Of a stretch of DNA of 64,000 nt, positions 1 to 9,028 are shown piece after piece. Positions within the stretch are counted from its first letter, which is position 1; each line of letters starts with the position of its first letter. A program made the translations under genes and the position numbers. Source of the stretch: an uncultured Clostridium sp. (GTDB lineage Bacteria; Bacillota; Clostridia; TANB77; CAG-508); assembly GCA_900554365.1 (NCBI GenBank), contig USGY01000001.1, positions 104,565-168,564 on the forward strand, read 5' to 3'. Under the pieces are notes generated by a model. The model did not search any database. It saw nothing but the letters and a program-made list of their open reading frames with translations, and was not told the origin of the DNA.

Positions 1-2
1 TT

Positions 3-458
3 GCAGAAAAGGGAAAATTTTTAGATTTAGTTTCACCAAAATTACAAGATGATAAAGAAGTAGTAATGACAGCATTAAATCAAGATGCTGAAGCATTAGA
101 ATTTGCAAGCAGTAGATTAAAGAATGATAAAGAAGTAATATTAAAAGGTGTAATGGGAGCACCTTGGACAGTTTGCTATGCTTCAGAAGATTTAAGAAAA
201 GATAGAGAAATAATTTTAGAAAGTTGTAAAAAATATGGACAAGCTTTATATTTTGCTAGTGAAGATTTAAGAGATGATAGAGAAGTTGTTAAAGCTGCTG
301 TTTCAAATAAAGGAATTATTATAAAATATGTAAGTAGTAGATTAAAAAATGATAAAGAATTAGCAATGATTGCAGTAAAACAAAATAAACAAGCATATCA
401 TTTTATATCAGAAAATTTACAACAAGATGAAGATATAAAAGAAATAATGAATCAATAA
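3..458 (+). CDS. DUF4116-repeat protein, 3' part (gene runs off the left edge)
   Basis: The frame is open to the left edge, so the start lies outside the window. The visible 151 residues are tandem copies of a module of about 25 residues with the pattern 'A..fAS..L+.D+E+' (FASSRLKNDKEV, YASEDLRKDREI, FASEDLRDDREV, YVSSRLKNDKEL, FISENLQQDEDI). This is the DUF4116 repeat, a helical repeat common in gut Firmicutes with no known biochemical function. An internal ATG at 66 has no ribosome binding site, which supports treating this as a fragment. The next gene has its own promoter, so this is the last gene of its unit. Confidence 0.75.
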   Translation, partial: AEKGKFLDLVSPKLQDDKEVVMTALNQDAEALEFASSRLKNDKEVILKGVMGAPWTVCYASEDLRKDREIILESCKKYGQALYFASEDLRDDREVVKAAVSNKGIIIKYVSSRLKNDKELAMIAVKQNKQAYHFISENLQQDEDIKEIMNQ

Positions 459-470
459 TAAAAAAATACT

Positions 471-499
471 TGTACTTTTTATAAAATGCTTATATAATA
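471..499 (+). promoter_or_regulatory. Sigma-A promoter of pta-ackA-ackA
   Basis: TTGTAC (471-476) and TATAAT (494-499) are separated by 17 bp. The start of pta follows 29 bp downstream of the -10 with the ribosome binding site AAGGAGG in between. Confidence 0.6.
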
Positions 500-527
500 T
501 ATCCAAATGAATTAAGGAGGAAAAAGA

Positions 528-1550
528 ATGCCGTTTATAGAGGCAATAAAGCAAATAGCAAAAAGTGATTTAAAAACAATAGTGCTTCCAGAGGCAGCAG
601 ACGATATTAGAACTTTGCAGGCAGCAGAAAAAGTTTTAAAAGAAAATTATGCAAAAATTGTTTTAATTGGTAATAAAAATACAATTGAACAAAAAGCAAA
701 ACAAAACAGCATAGATATAAGCAAAGCTAAAATTGTTGACCCAGAAACTTCATTAAAAACAGAAGAATATGCAAACCTTTTATATGAACTAAGGAAAAAC
801 AAAGGAATGACAAAAGAAGAGGCCGAAAATATAGTAAAACAACCTGTGTATTTTGGAACTTTAATGATGAAAGATCCAAATAGTGAAGCAGAAGGATTAG
901 TTTCAGGAGCTGTTCATTCAACAGCTAATACTTTAAGACCAGCTCTTCAAATTTTAAAAACAGAGCCAAATACAAAATTGATTTCAGGTTTTTTTATTAT
1001 GGTAGTTCCTGATTGCAAATATGGTGAAAATGGTACATTTATTTTTGCTGATAGTGGAATAAACGAAAATCCTAACGCTGAAGAATTAGCTGAAATAGCT
1101 ATATCATCAAGCAAAAGTTTTAAACAACTAACAGGAAAAGAACCTAAAGTTGCTATGCTTTCATATTCAACATATGGAAGTGCTAAATCAGAATCAACAG
1201 AAAAAGTAATCCAAGCCACAAATATTATAAGAGAAAAACAACCCGATTTGTTGGTTGATGGAGAATTGCAACTTGATGCGGCTATTATTCCGGAAATTGC
1301 AAAAATAAAAGCACCTAATAGTCCATTGAAGGGAAATGCGAATGTATTAATATTTCCAAATTTAGATGCAGGAAATATAGGCTACAAATTAACTCAAAGA
1401 TTAGGTAAGGCTGAAGCGTACGGTCCGCTTTGTCAGGGAATAGCAAGACCAGTAAATGATTTATCACGAGGTTGTAGTAGTGAAGATATTGCAGGAGTAA
1501 TTGCAATTACAGCTGTACAGGCTCAAATGAAAAATAGGGAGGAAAAATAA
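528..1550 (+). CDS. pta: Phosphate acetyltransferase
   Basis: Interconverts acetyl-CoA and acetyl phosphate in the cytoplasm, the first step of acetate formation with substrate-level ATP production. The 340-aa length is that of the compact single-domain bacterial Pta. Family signatures are visible: 'VLPEAAD' near the N terminus, 'EGLVSGAVHSTA' near residue 125, 'MLSYSTYGSA' near residue 210, 'VDGELQLDAA' near residue 242, and 'NVLIFPNLDAGNIGYKLTQR' near residue 270. The start is fixed by AAGGAGGAAAAAGA just upstream. ackA follows two bases after the stop, so the two are translated from one message and carry out consecutive reactions. Confidence 0.97.
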   Translation: MPFIEAIKQIAKSDLKTIVLPEAADDIRTLQAAEKVLKENYAKIVLIGNKNTIEQKAKQNSIDISKAKIVDPETSLKTEEYANLLYELRKNKGMTKEEAENIVKQPVYFGTLMMKDPNSEAEGLVSGAVHSTANTLRPALQILKTEPNTKLISGFFIMVVPDCKYGENGTFIFADSGINENPNAEELAEIAISSSKSFKQLTGKEPKVAMLSYSTYGSAKSESTEKVIQATNIIREKQPDLLVDGELQLDAAIIPEIAKIKAPNSPLKGNANVLIFPNLDAGNIGYKLTQRLGKAEAYGPLCQGIARPVNDLSRGCSSEDIAGVIAITAVQAQMKNREEK

Positions 1551-1552
1551 TT

Positions 1553-2755
1553 ATGAAAATTTTAGTATTAAATTCAGGAAGTTCATCATTAAAATATCAA
1601 GTTATAGATATGGACACAGAAAAAGATTTAGGAAAAGGAAATTTTGAAAGAATAGGACAACCTAATTCTTTTCTAACACATAAAGCTCATGGAGAAAAAT
1701 ATAAATTTGAAATTCCAGTAAAAAATCATGAAGAAGCAATTAGAGTAGTTTTAGAAAAACTTACAGACAAAGAATGCGGAGTTATGAAAAGCTTAGATGA
1801 ATTAATGGGAATAGGACATAGAGTTGTACATGGTGGAGAAAAATTCACAGAACCAGTAGTTATAACAGATGAAGTTATAAAAGAAATTAGAGATTGCAGT
1901 GATTTAGCACCATTACATAATCCTGCAGCAGCATTAGGAATGGAAGCTTGCAAAAAAATAGTACCTAATATCAAAATGGTAGCAGTATTTGATACAGCAT
2001 TCCATCAAACTTTACCAAAATCAAGATATATTTACCCAATTCCATACAAATATTACGAAAAATATGGAATCAGAAAATATGGATTCCATGGAACATCACA
2101 TAAATATGTTGCATATAGAGTTGCAGAATTACTTGGAAAAGATGTTAAAGATTTAAAAATAGTAAATTGTCACTTAGGACAAGGTGGCAGTGTTTGTGCA
2201 ATTCAAGATGGGAAATCAGTAGAAACAAGTATGGGATTAACACCACTTGGAGGAATTGCTATGGCAAGTAGAAGTGGAGATTTAGATCCATCAGTTGTTA
2301 CATATATAATGAAAAAAGAAAATATAGATGCTAAAGAAATGGATACAATTTTAAACAAAGAATCAGGTGCATATGGTGTATCAGGTGTATCTGTTGACTT
2401 TAGAGATATTGAAGAAGATGCTGCTAAGGGTGGAGAAAGATCACAATTAGCATTAGATATATTCCATAATACAGTTGCTTCATATGTAGCAAGATGTGTT
2501 GTTGCAATGGGAGGTATAGATGTTCTTACATTCACAGCAGGTGTTGGAGAAAGAGGACAAGACTCAAGACAAGCTATATGTGATAGATTAGCATATTTTG
2601 GAGTAGAATTAGATAAAGAAGTAAACCAAGCTACAAAAGGAACAGAAGGTATTATATCTTCTAAAAATTCAAAAATTCCTGTATATGTTATACCAACAAA
2701 CGAAGAATTAATGATTGCTAGAGAGACTCAAAAGTATATTAAGGAGGAAAAATAA
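1553..2755 (+). CDS. ackA: Acetate kinase, copy 1
   Basis: Converts acetyl phosphate and ADP to acetate and ATP, using the product of pta. The 400 residues carry the ASKHA-fold signatures 'NSGSSSLKYQ' at the N terminus, 'HRVVHGGE' near residue 91, 'FDTAFHQT' near residue 147, 'YGFHGTSHKYV' near residue 178 and 'FTAGVGERG' near residue 326. The adenosine-contact loop reads 'HLGQGGS' where most acetate kinases have 'HLGNGAS', and 'TPLGGIAMASRSGD' replaces 'TPLEGLMMGTRSGD'. A near-identical ribosome binding site and intergenic spacer precede the next copy, so this is a tandem duplication. Acetate kinase is the parsimonious role; a propionate or butyrate preference cannot be excluded. Confidence 0.96.
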   Translation: MKILVLNSGSSSLKYQVIDMDTEKDLGKGNFERIGQPNSFLTHKAHGEKYKFEIPVKNHEEAIRVVLEKLTDKECGVMKSLDELMGIGHRVVHGGEKFTEPVVITDEVIKEIRDCSDLAPLHNPAAALGMEACKKIVPNIKMVAVFDTAFHQTLPKSRYIYPIPYKYYEKYGIRKYGFHGTSHKYVAYRVAELLGKDVKDLKIVNCHLGQGGSVCAIQDGKSVETSMGLTPLGGIAMASRSGDLDPSVVTYIMKKENIDAKEMDTILNKESGAYGVSGVSVDFRDIEEDAAKGGERSQLALDIFHNTVASYVARCVVAMGGIDVLTFTAGVGERGQDSRQAICDRLAYFGVELDKEVNQATKGTEGIISSKNSKIPVYVIPTNEELMIARETQKYIKEEK

Positions 2756-2757
2756 TC

Positions 2758-3951
2758 ATGAAAATTTTAGTATTAAATTGTGGTAGTTCATCATTAAAAT
2801 ATCAATTAATAAACATGGAAGATGGAAGCGTATTAACTTCTGGAAAATATGAAAGAATAGGAGAAAGTGAAGCTTTTTTAACACATAAAGCTCAAGGAAA
2901 AAAAGTAGTAATTAAAAAAGCAGCATATAATCATAAAGAAGCTATTGAATTTGTTTTAGAACAATTTACAAATCCAGAATACAAAGTTATAGATTCATTA
3001 GATGAAATAGATGCCATAGGACATAGAGTTGTACATGGTGGAGAAATTTTCAAAGAGTCAGCTGTAATTGATGAAAAAGTTATGAACGAAATTGCTGAAT
3101 GTGGAAGCTTTGCACCATTACATAATCCTGCTGCAGTATTAGGAATGAAAGCATGTCAAAATGTAATGCCAGGAAAACCAATGGTAGCAGTATTTGATAC
3201 AACTTTCCATCAAACTATGAAAAAAGACAAATACATATATGCAATACCATATAAATACTATGAAAAATTAGGAGTTAGAAGATATGGAGCTCATGGAACA
3301 TCACATATGTATGTTTCAAGAAGATTAGCAGAAATATTAGGAAAAGATATTAAAGATTTAAAAATCGTTACATGTCATTTAGGACAAGGTTCAAGTATAT
3401 GTGCTGTAAAAGGTGGAAAATCTATAGATACAAGTATGGGATTAACACCTTTAGGTGGATTACCAATGGTAACAAGAAGTGGTGACTTAGATCCATCTGT
3501 ATTAACATATATAATGAGAAAAGAAAATATGTCTGCACAAGAAATTGAAGATATGTTAAATAAAGAATCAGGTGCAGCTGGAATATCAGGATTAGATCCA
3601 GACTTTAGAGTAATTGGTGATGTTGCTGATGAAGGCAACGAAAGAGCACAATTAGCTATAGAAAAATTTGAATATGCTATTGCAAACTATATTGCAAAAT
3701 ATGCTATGGAAATGAACGGTATTGATTATATAATATTTACTGGTGGAATTGGTGAAAACCAAATGTATATAAGAAACAGAGTTTGCAAAAAATTAGCTTT
3801 CATGGGTATAAAAATTGATGAAGAAGCTAATAAAAAAAGCGGAACAGAGCAAGAAATTTCAACAGCTGATTCTAAGGTGAAAGTATATATAATTCCAACA
3901 AATGAGGAATTAATGATTGCTAAAGAAACAGAAAGATTAATAGAAAAATAA
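2758..3951 (+). CDS. ackA: Acetate kinase paralogue, copy 2 (tandem duplicate)
   Basis: 397 residues, collinear with the preceding ackA over its whole length and starting two bases after it. Conserved blocks: 'NCGSSSLKYQ', 'HRVVHGGE', 'FDTTFHQT', 'HLGQGSS' and 'FTGGIGENQ'. It has diverged at places conserved in the family: 'YGAHGTSH' instead of 'YGFHGTSH' (the Phe before the catalytic His is Ala), and 'GLPMVTRSGD' in the substrate loop. The active-site His and Arg remain, so it is probably active, perhaps with a different acyl-phosphate preference or regulation. No terminator separates the copies. Confidence 0.9.
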   Translation: MKILVLNCGSSSLKYQLINMEDGSVLTSGKYERIGESEAFLTHKAQGKKVVIKKAAYNHKEAIEFVLEQFTNPEYKVIDSLDEIDAIGHRVVHGGEIFKESAVIDEKVMNEIAECGSFAPLHNPAAVLGMKACQNVMPGKPMVAVFDTTFHQTMKKDKYIYAIPYKYYEKLGVRRYGAHGTSHMYVSRRLAEILGKDIKDLKIVTCHLGQGSSICAVKGGKSIDTSMGLTPLGGLPMVTRSGDLDPSVLTYIMRKENMSAQEIEDMLNKESGAAGISGLDPDFRVIGDVADEGNERAQLAIEKFEYAIANYIAKYAMEMNGIDYIIFTGGIGENQMYIRNRVCKKLAFMGIKIDEEANKKSGTEQEISTADSKVKVYIIPTNEELMIAKETERLIEK

Positions 3952-3960
3952 AGAAAAGTC

Positions 3961-3988
3961 TTGCAAATAAAAAAAATGGTGGTATAAT
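3961..3988 (+). promoter_or_regulatory. Sigma-A promoter of the ileS T-box transcript
   Basis: TTGCAA (3961-3966) and TATAAT (3983-3988) with a 16-bp spacer, directly in front of the T-box leader. Confidence 0.6.
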
Positions 3989-3994
3989 AATATT

Positions 3995-4254
3995 TGTAAA
4001 TAAGAAAAAGAAGTTAACAAAGACAAGATAAATAGTGTAATATCTTAAAGAGAGCCAATGTTAGGTGTGAGTTTGGTAAGTAAAAATTATTTATTATCAC
4101 TTTTGTTTTTACTAAACTGAAATTAGTAAGTTAGTCGTAAATCTGCGTTAAAGATAATAATTAAGAGAACAAATTTATCAATTTGTTAACTTAGGTGGTA
4201 CCGCGGAAATATAAGCCTTTTCGTCCTAATTTATAGGACAAAAAGGCTTTTTTT
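3995..4254 (+). promoter_or_regulatory. T-box riboswitch controlling ileS (Ile specifier)
   Basis: The leader of about 260 nt has the T-box landmarks in order: the Stem I AGAGAG element near 4050, the conserved T-box AGGTGGTACCGCGG at 4193-4206, which pairs with the 3' end of uncharged tRNA, and an overlapping terminator at 4213-4254. The triplet ATC at 4042-4044, just before AGAGAG, is placed as the specifier codon for isoleucine and matches the downstream gene. Uncharged tRNA-Ile is expected to stabilise the antiterminator and switch ileS on. Confidence 0.92.
4213..4254 (+). terminator. T-box attenuator terminator
   Basis: AAGCCTTTTCGTCCTA pairs with TAGGACAAAAAGGCTT, followed by a T run. 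The 5' arm lies directly after the T-box sequence, as expected for mutually exclusive antiterminator and terminator folds. Confidence 0.88.
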
Positions 4255-4299
4255 GAATTTGAAAAAAGAATTATATTAAGTGAGAAAGGAAGGATTTTT

Positions 4300-7200
4300 A
4301 TGTACAAAAAAGTTGAATTAAAAGATGGCTTCGTTGGAATGGAACGTAAAGTCGCTGAATACTGGAAAGAAAATAACATAATAAAAAAGAATTTTAATAT
4401 GAATGAAGGAAAAAGATACTTTACTTTTTATGATGGACCTCCAACAGCTAATGGAAAACCACATGTTGGTCACATTGAAACAAGAGTTATGAAAGATATT
4501 ATCCCAAGATACAAAGTAATGAAAGGATACAAAGTTATTCGTAAAGCAGGATGGGATACACATGGTTTACCAGTTGAACTTGAAATAGAAAAAAGTTTAG
4601 GTATTTCTGGAAAAGAACAAATCGAAGAATATGGAGTAGAAAAATTCGTAAAAAAATGTAAAGAAAGTGTTTTCACATATGTTCATATGTGGGAAGAAAT
4701 GACAAATAAAGCAGGATATTGGGTCGATATGGAAAATCCGTATGTAACATATCATAATGATTATATTGAATCTGTATGGTGGGCTTTAAAGCAAATGTGG
4801 GAAAAAGGACTTTTATATGAAGGTCATAAAGTTATGCCATATTGTCCAAGATGTGGAACAGCATTATCTTCACACGAAGTTGCACAAGGATATAAAGATG
4901 TAAAAGATTTAACTTGTATAGCTAAATTTAAAGTTGTTGGAAAAGAAAATACATATATTTTAGCATGGACAACAACACCTTGGACATTACCTTCTAACTT
5001 AGCATTATGTGTTAACAAATCATATGAATATGCAGAAGTAAAAGCTAATATTGGAACAGATGATGAACCAAAATATGAAAATTATATTTTAGCAAAAGAT
5101 TTAATAGAATCTGTATTAAAAGAAACACCATATGAAATTGTAAAAACATTTAAAGGTGAAGAATTATTAGGAACAAAATATGAACAATTAATGCCATTTG
5201 CTAAAGTTGAAGGAAAAGCATTTGAAGTAATTCATGGAGATTATGTAACATTAACAGATGGTACAGGAATAGTTCATATTGCACCAGCATATGGTGAAGA
5301 TGATAGTTTAGTTGCAAAGAAAAACGGAATTGCATTTATAAACTTAGTAGATAAATCAGGAAAATTCGTAAAAGAAGTTGAACCTTGGGCTGGAAGATTT
5401 GTTAGAGATTGTAATGAAGATGTTTGCAAATGGTTAGCTGATGAAAATAAATTATTTAGCAAAGAAAAACACATGCACTCATATCCACATTGCTGGAGAT
5501 GTGATACACCACTTTTATATTATCCAAAAGAAAGTTGGTTTGTTGCAATGAGCAAATTAAGAGATGAACTTGTTGCAAATAACAATACTGTTAATTGGTA
5601 TCCTGAAACAATAAAAACAGGAAGATTTGGAAAATTCTTAGAGAATGTAATAGATTGGGGAATTTCAAGAGATAGATATTGGGGAACACCACTTCCAATT
5701 TGGACTTGTGAAAATGAAAATTGTGGACATCAAGAATGTATAGGATCTATTGAAGAATTAAAAGAAAAAGCAATGGATTGCCCAGATGATATTGAATTAC
5801 ATAAACCATATATAGACAATGTTTATTTAAAATGTCCAAAATGTGGTGGCAAAATGAAAAGAGCCAAAGAAGTTATAGATTGTTGGTTTGATTCAGGTTC
5901 AATGCCTTTTGCACAATGGCATTATCCATTTGAAAATAAAGAAATGTTTAAAAACAATTTCCCAGCAGGATTTATTTCAGAGGCAGTTGATCAAACAAGA
6001 GGATGGTTTTATACATTAATGGCAATTGGAACAGCTTTATTTAATAAATCACCATTTGAAAATTGTATAGTATTAGGACATGTTTTAGATGAACATGGAC
6101 AAAAAATGTCTAAATCAAAGAAAAATGGTGTAGATCCAATGGTATTATTAGATTCAGTGGGAGCAGATGCAACTCGTTGGCACTTCTACACATGTAGTAG
6201 TCCTTGGTTACCTACAAGACTTGGAATAAAAAATGTACAAGAAACACAAAGAGGTTTCTTAAGTACATTGTGGAATGTTTATTCTTTCTATGTTTTATAT
6301 GCAGAGATTGACCAATTTAATCCATTAAATTATAAAGATTTTAAAATTGAAAATATAATGGATAAATGGATAATTTCAAAATTAAATACTTTAGTAAAAG
6401 AAGTTGATGACAAATTAGCACATTATGATATAACAGGTGCAGCACTACAAATAGAAGGATTTACAGATGAGTTATCAAATTGGTATGTACGTAGAAATAG
6501 AGAAAGATTTTGGTCAGAAAATCTAACAGATGATAAAATTGGAGCATATGTAACATTATACAAAGTTTTAACAACTTTAATAAAAGTTGCAGCACCATTT
6601 GTACCATTTATGACAGATGAAATTTATCAAAACTTAGTAGTTGGATTAGATAAAAATGCACCAGAAAGTGTTCATTTATGTTTATGGCCAGAAGTTGATG
6701 AAAAAGCAATAAATAAAGAACTTGAAAAAGAAATGGATTTGGCTTATAAAATAGTTAAATTAGGTAGAAGCGCAAGAAATTCTGCAAATATTAAAAATAG
6801 ACAACCATTATTGGAAATGTTAATTTCAATTGATACATTACCTAAATATTATGAAAACATTGTTAAAGAAGAATTAAATGTTAAAAAAGTAGAATTAGGC
6901 GCAGAAATGAGCAAATATGTTGATTTTGAAATAAAACCAAATTTACCAGTATTAGGTAAAGAATATGGAAAATTAATACCAAAAATAAAAGCTAAATTAG
7001 CTCAAATGAATCAAATGGATTTAGCAACAAAAGTAAAAAACGGAAAGAGCGAATATATTGAAATAGATGATATTCAAATAGAATTAACTTCAGAAAATCT
7101 ATTGGTTACAATGCAAGGAAAAGAAGGATTTGCGTTTAGCGGTGAAGGCGAAATTGGAGTAATATTAGAAACAAAAATAACACCTGAACTTAAAAAAGAA

Positions 7201-7446
7201 GGATATGTTCGTGAAGTATTGTCAAAAGTTCAAAATATGAGAAAAGACAAAGGATTTGAAGTTTTAGATAAAATCAATTTATATGTAGCTGGAAGCGAAG
7301 AACTAGAATCTGTTATAAAAGAAAACGAAGAATTAATAAAACATGACACATTGGCTAAAAAAGTTGTATATCATGAAGAAAGAGATAATTATACAGCTAC
7401 AAATATAAATGGACAAAATTTAGATATTGATATTGAAAAAGTCTAA
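4300..7446 (+). CDS. ileS: Isoleucyl-tRNA synthetase, IleRS2 (long, eukaryote-like) type
   Basis: Charges tRNA-Ile with isoleucine in the cytoplasm. The class I signatures are HVGH (residues 55-58, the HIGH motif) and KMSKS (residues 602-606). The editing (CP1) domain occupies about residues 200-390. CxxC pairs are seen at 'CPRCG', 'CENENCG' and 'CPKCGG'. At 1,048 aa it is longer than the usual bacterial IleRS1 of about 930 aa. It lacks the C-terminal zinc finger of that type and has the extended anticodon-binding/DUF5915-like tail. Those features and '[18 protein letters not shown]' place it in IleRS2, a class known for reduced mupirocin sensitivity. It is controlled by the T-box leader and ends at its own terminator. 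Confidence 0.96.
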   Translation: MYKKVELKDGFVGMERKVAEYWKENNIIKKNFNMNEGKRYFTFYDGPPTANGKPHVGHIETRVMKDIIPRYKVMKGYKVIRKAGWDTHGLPVELEIEKSLGISGKEQIEEYGVEKFVKKCKESVFTYVHMWEEMTNKAGYWVDMENPYVTYHNDYIESVWWALKQMWEKGLLYEGHKVMPYCPRCGTALSSHEVAQGYKDVKDLTCIAKFKVVGKENTYILAWTTTPWTLPSNLALCVNKSYEYAEVKANIGTDDEPKYENYILAKDLIESVLKETPYEIVKTFKGEELLGTKYEQLMPFAKVEGKAFEVIHGDYVTLTDGTGIVHIAPAYGEDDSLVAKKNGIAFINLVDKSGKFVKEVEPWAGRFVRDCNEDVCKWLADENKLFSKEKHMHSYPHCWRCDTPLLYYPKESWFVAMSKLRDELVANNNTVNWYPETIKTGRFGKFLENVIDWGISRDRYWGTPLPIWTCENENCGHQECIGSIEELKEKAMDCPDDIELHKPYIDNVYLKCPKCGGKMKRAKEVIDCWFDSGSMPFAQWHYPFENKEMFKNNFPAGFISEAVDQTRGWFYTLMAIGTALFNKSPFENCIVLGHVLDEHGQKMSKSKKNGVDPMVLLDSVGADATRWHFYTCSSPWLPTRLGIKNVQETQRGFLSTLWNVYSFYVLYAEIDQFNPLNYKDFKIENIMDKWIISKLNTLVKEVDDKLAHYDITGAALQIEGFTDELSNWYVRRNRERFWSENLTDDKIGAYVTLYKVLTTLIKVAAPFVPFMTDEIYQNLVVGLDKNAPESVHLCLWPEVDEKAINKELEKEMDLAYKIVKLGRSARNSANIKNRQPLLEMLISIDTLPKYYENIVKEELNVKKVELGAEMSKYVDFEIKPNLPVLGKEYGKLIPKIKAKLAQMNQMDLATKVKNGKSEYIEIDDIQIELTSENLLVTMQGKEGFAFSGEGEIGVILETKITPELKKEGYVREVLSKVQNMRKDKGFEVLDKINLYVAGSEELESVIKENEELIKHDTLAKKVVYHEERDNYTATNINGQNLDIDIEKV

Positions 7447-7452
7447 AAAAAA

Positions 7453-7485
7453 AGAAGCACTATTTTTATAAGTGCTTCTTTTTTA
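7453..7485 (+). terminator. Intrinsic terminator of ileS
   Basis: GAAGCACT (7454-7461) pairs with AGTGCTTC (7471-7478) and is followed by TTTTTT, seven bases after the stop codon. Confidence 0.88.
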
Positions 7486-7514
7486 TTGAAAAAATATTTA
7501 GTTTATGATATTAT
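7486..7514 (+). promoter_or_regulatory. Sigma-A promoter of the DUF3006/ComEC-like pair
   Basis: TTGAAA (7486-7491), 17-bp spacer, TATTAT (7509-7514), directly after the ileS terminator. Confidence 0.5.
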
Positions 7515-7577
7515 TTATTCAAAAAAACCAAAAGTAAAAATTAATTTATAAAGTTAAAACAAAAAGGAGTGATATAT

Positions 7578-7925
7578 ATGAATCTAGAAAATCTAGGAGA
7601 AAAATTACTAAATGGAATATCTAAAACAATGGGGAAAAATAAAAATATAGAAGCTGATAATGGAATAAATGAAAATGAAATAGAATTAGCACAAAAATTA
7701 GGTGCAATAGAAGAATTTACTATAGACAGAATTGAAGATAATATAGCTGTTTTAGAAAATAGAGAAACAAAGGAAATAGTAAATGTAGATATTTCTAAAT
7801 TACCACAGAATATAAATGAGGGGGAGATTTTAAATAAAATAAACGGCAAATATATATTAGATAAAGACAAAACAGAAGAAGTATCAAATCGAATAAAAAA
7901 TAAAATGAATAATTTATGGGAGTAA
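7578..7925 (+). CDS. DUF3006 domain protein
   Basis: 115 residues from the ATG at 7578, which stands 8 bases after AAAAAGGAG. A GTG at 7569 in the same frame overlaps that site and is less likely. The core 'FTIDRIEDNIAVLEN...IVNVDISKLPQNINEGEIL' and the closing 'RIKNKMNNLWE' match DUF3006, a small beta-barrel-like domain. DUF3006 genes are regularly found beside ComEC-type metallo-beta-lactamase hydrolases, as here (27 bp gap), so the two probably act together. The molecular function is unknown. Confidence 0.8.
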   Translation: MNLENLGEKLLNGISKTMGKNKNIEADNGINENEIELAQKLGAIEEFTIDRIEDNIAVLENRETKEIVNVDISKLPQNINEGEILNKINGKYILDKDKTEEVSNRIKNKMNNLWE

Positions 7926-7952
7926 TAATTTTATAAAAAGTAGGGGGAACAA

Positions 7953-8885
7953 ATGAGCAAAAGAAAAAATAAAAATGTAGAAAAAATAATAGTTAGTTTC
8001 ATATTTATAGGTATTGTTATTATATCTGGAATATTTGGAATAAACAATTCAAAAATCCAAAATATAGCTAACCAAATAGGTCTAGGAAATATAGCTAATA
8101 CAACATCAAATAATGTAAGTGAAAATACTTCAAAAAATGGTAATTTAACTGTATATTTTATAGATGTTGGTCAGGCAGATAGTATATTAATTTCAGAAAA
8201 CAACCAAAACATGTTAATTGATGCTGGAACAAATGATGAAGGACAAAAAGTTTTGAATTTTATCAAAGAAAAAGGAATAAGTGAATTAAATTATGTAGTA
8301 GGTACACATCCACATGAAGACCATATAGGAGGATTGGATGATGTAATTAATAGTGATCTACAAATTGATAAAGTTTTAATGCCAAAGATTCAAACAAACA
8401 CCAAAACATTTGAAGATGTATTAGATGCTATTCAAAAAAAAGGTTTAAAAATAACATCACCAAAAAAGGGCGATACATATAATTTGGGAGATGCTAATTT
8501 AGAGGTTATGACTGAAAGTATAGAAAATCGTAAAAATTTAAATTTATCATCAATAACATTACTTATGACATATGGAAATAATAAATTTTTATTTATGGGA
8601 GATGCAGAAAAAGAAAACGAGCAAACTGTTAAATGGCCTAAAGTGGATGTTTTAAAAGTAGGCCATCATGGCTCAAAAACGAGTAGTTCACAAGATTTCT
8701 TAAATCAAACAAAACCTAAATATAGTGTAATAATGGCTGGAAAAGGAAATAGTTATGGATTACCTAAACAAGAAGTTTTAGATAGATTAAATAAAATTGA
8801 AAGTAAAATATATAGAACAGATGAAAATGGTACTATAACAGTGGTTTCAAATGGAGAACAAATATCTATAACTAACGAAAAGTAG
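7953..8885 (+). CDS. ComEC/Rec2-like metallo-beta-lactamase-fold hydrolase, membrane-anchored
   Basis: 310 residues. An N-terminal membrane segment (about residues 11-29) is followed by an extracellular MBL domain. Metal-binding motifs visible: 'HPHEDHIGG' (HxHxDH, near residue 114), 'FMGDAEKENE' near residue 215 and 'LKVGHHGSKTSSS' near residue 232. The opening 'VYFIDVGQADSILI' is typical of the C-terminal MBL part of ComEC. The ComEC transmembrane channel is absent, so this is the stand-alone secreted form, likely a nuclease or phosphodiesterase acting outside the membrane. Its partner is the DUF3006 gene just upstream. Confidence 0.85.
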   Translation: MSKRKNKNVEKIIVSFIFIGIVIISGIFGINNSKIQNIANQIGLGNIANTTSNNVSENTSKNGNLTVYFIDVGQADSILISENNQNMLIDAGTNDEGQKVLNFIKEKGISELNYVVGTHPHEDHIGGLDDVINSDLQIDKVLMPKIQTNTKTFEDVLDAIQKKGLKITSPKKGDTYNLGDANLEVMTESIENRKNLNLSSITLLMTYGNNKFLFMGDAEKENEQTVKWPKVDVLKVGHHGSKTSSSQDFLNQTKPKYSVIMAGKGNSYGLPKQEVLDRLNKIESKIYRTDENGTITVVSNGEQISITNEK

Positions 8886-8905
8886 AAATTATATTATGTA
8901 ACTAC

Positions 8906-8934
8906 TTGACAGTTTACAATAATAAAGTTAAAAT
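8906..8934 (+). promoter_or_regulatory. Sigma-A promoter of rny
   Basis: TTGACA (8906-8911), 17-bp spacer, TAAAAT (8929-8934). A TATAAT at 8934-8939 is too far for this -35 box (22 bp) but could contribute to melting. Confidence 0.6.
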
Positions 8935-9028
8935 ATAATAGGTAGGAAAAAATATATTATTAAAAGAAATTGAGTTTTATATATTTTATTCGAACATTGA
9001 AAATTAAATAAGAAAGAGGTGTATGATT

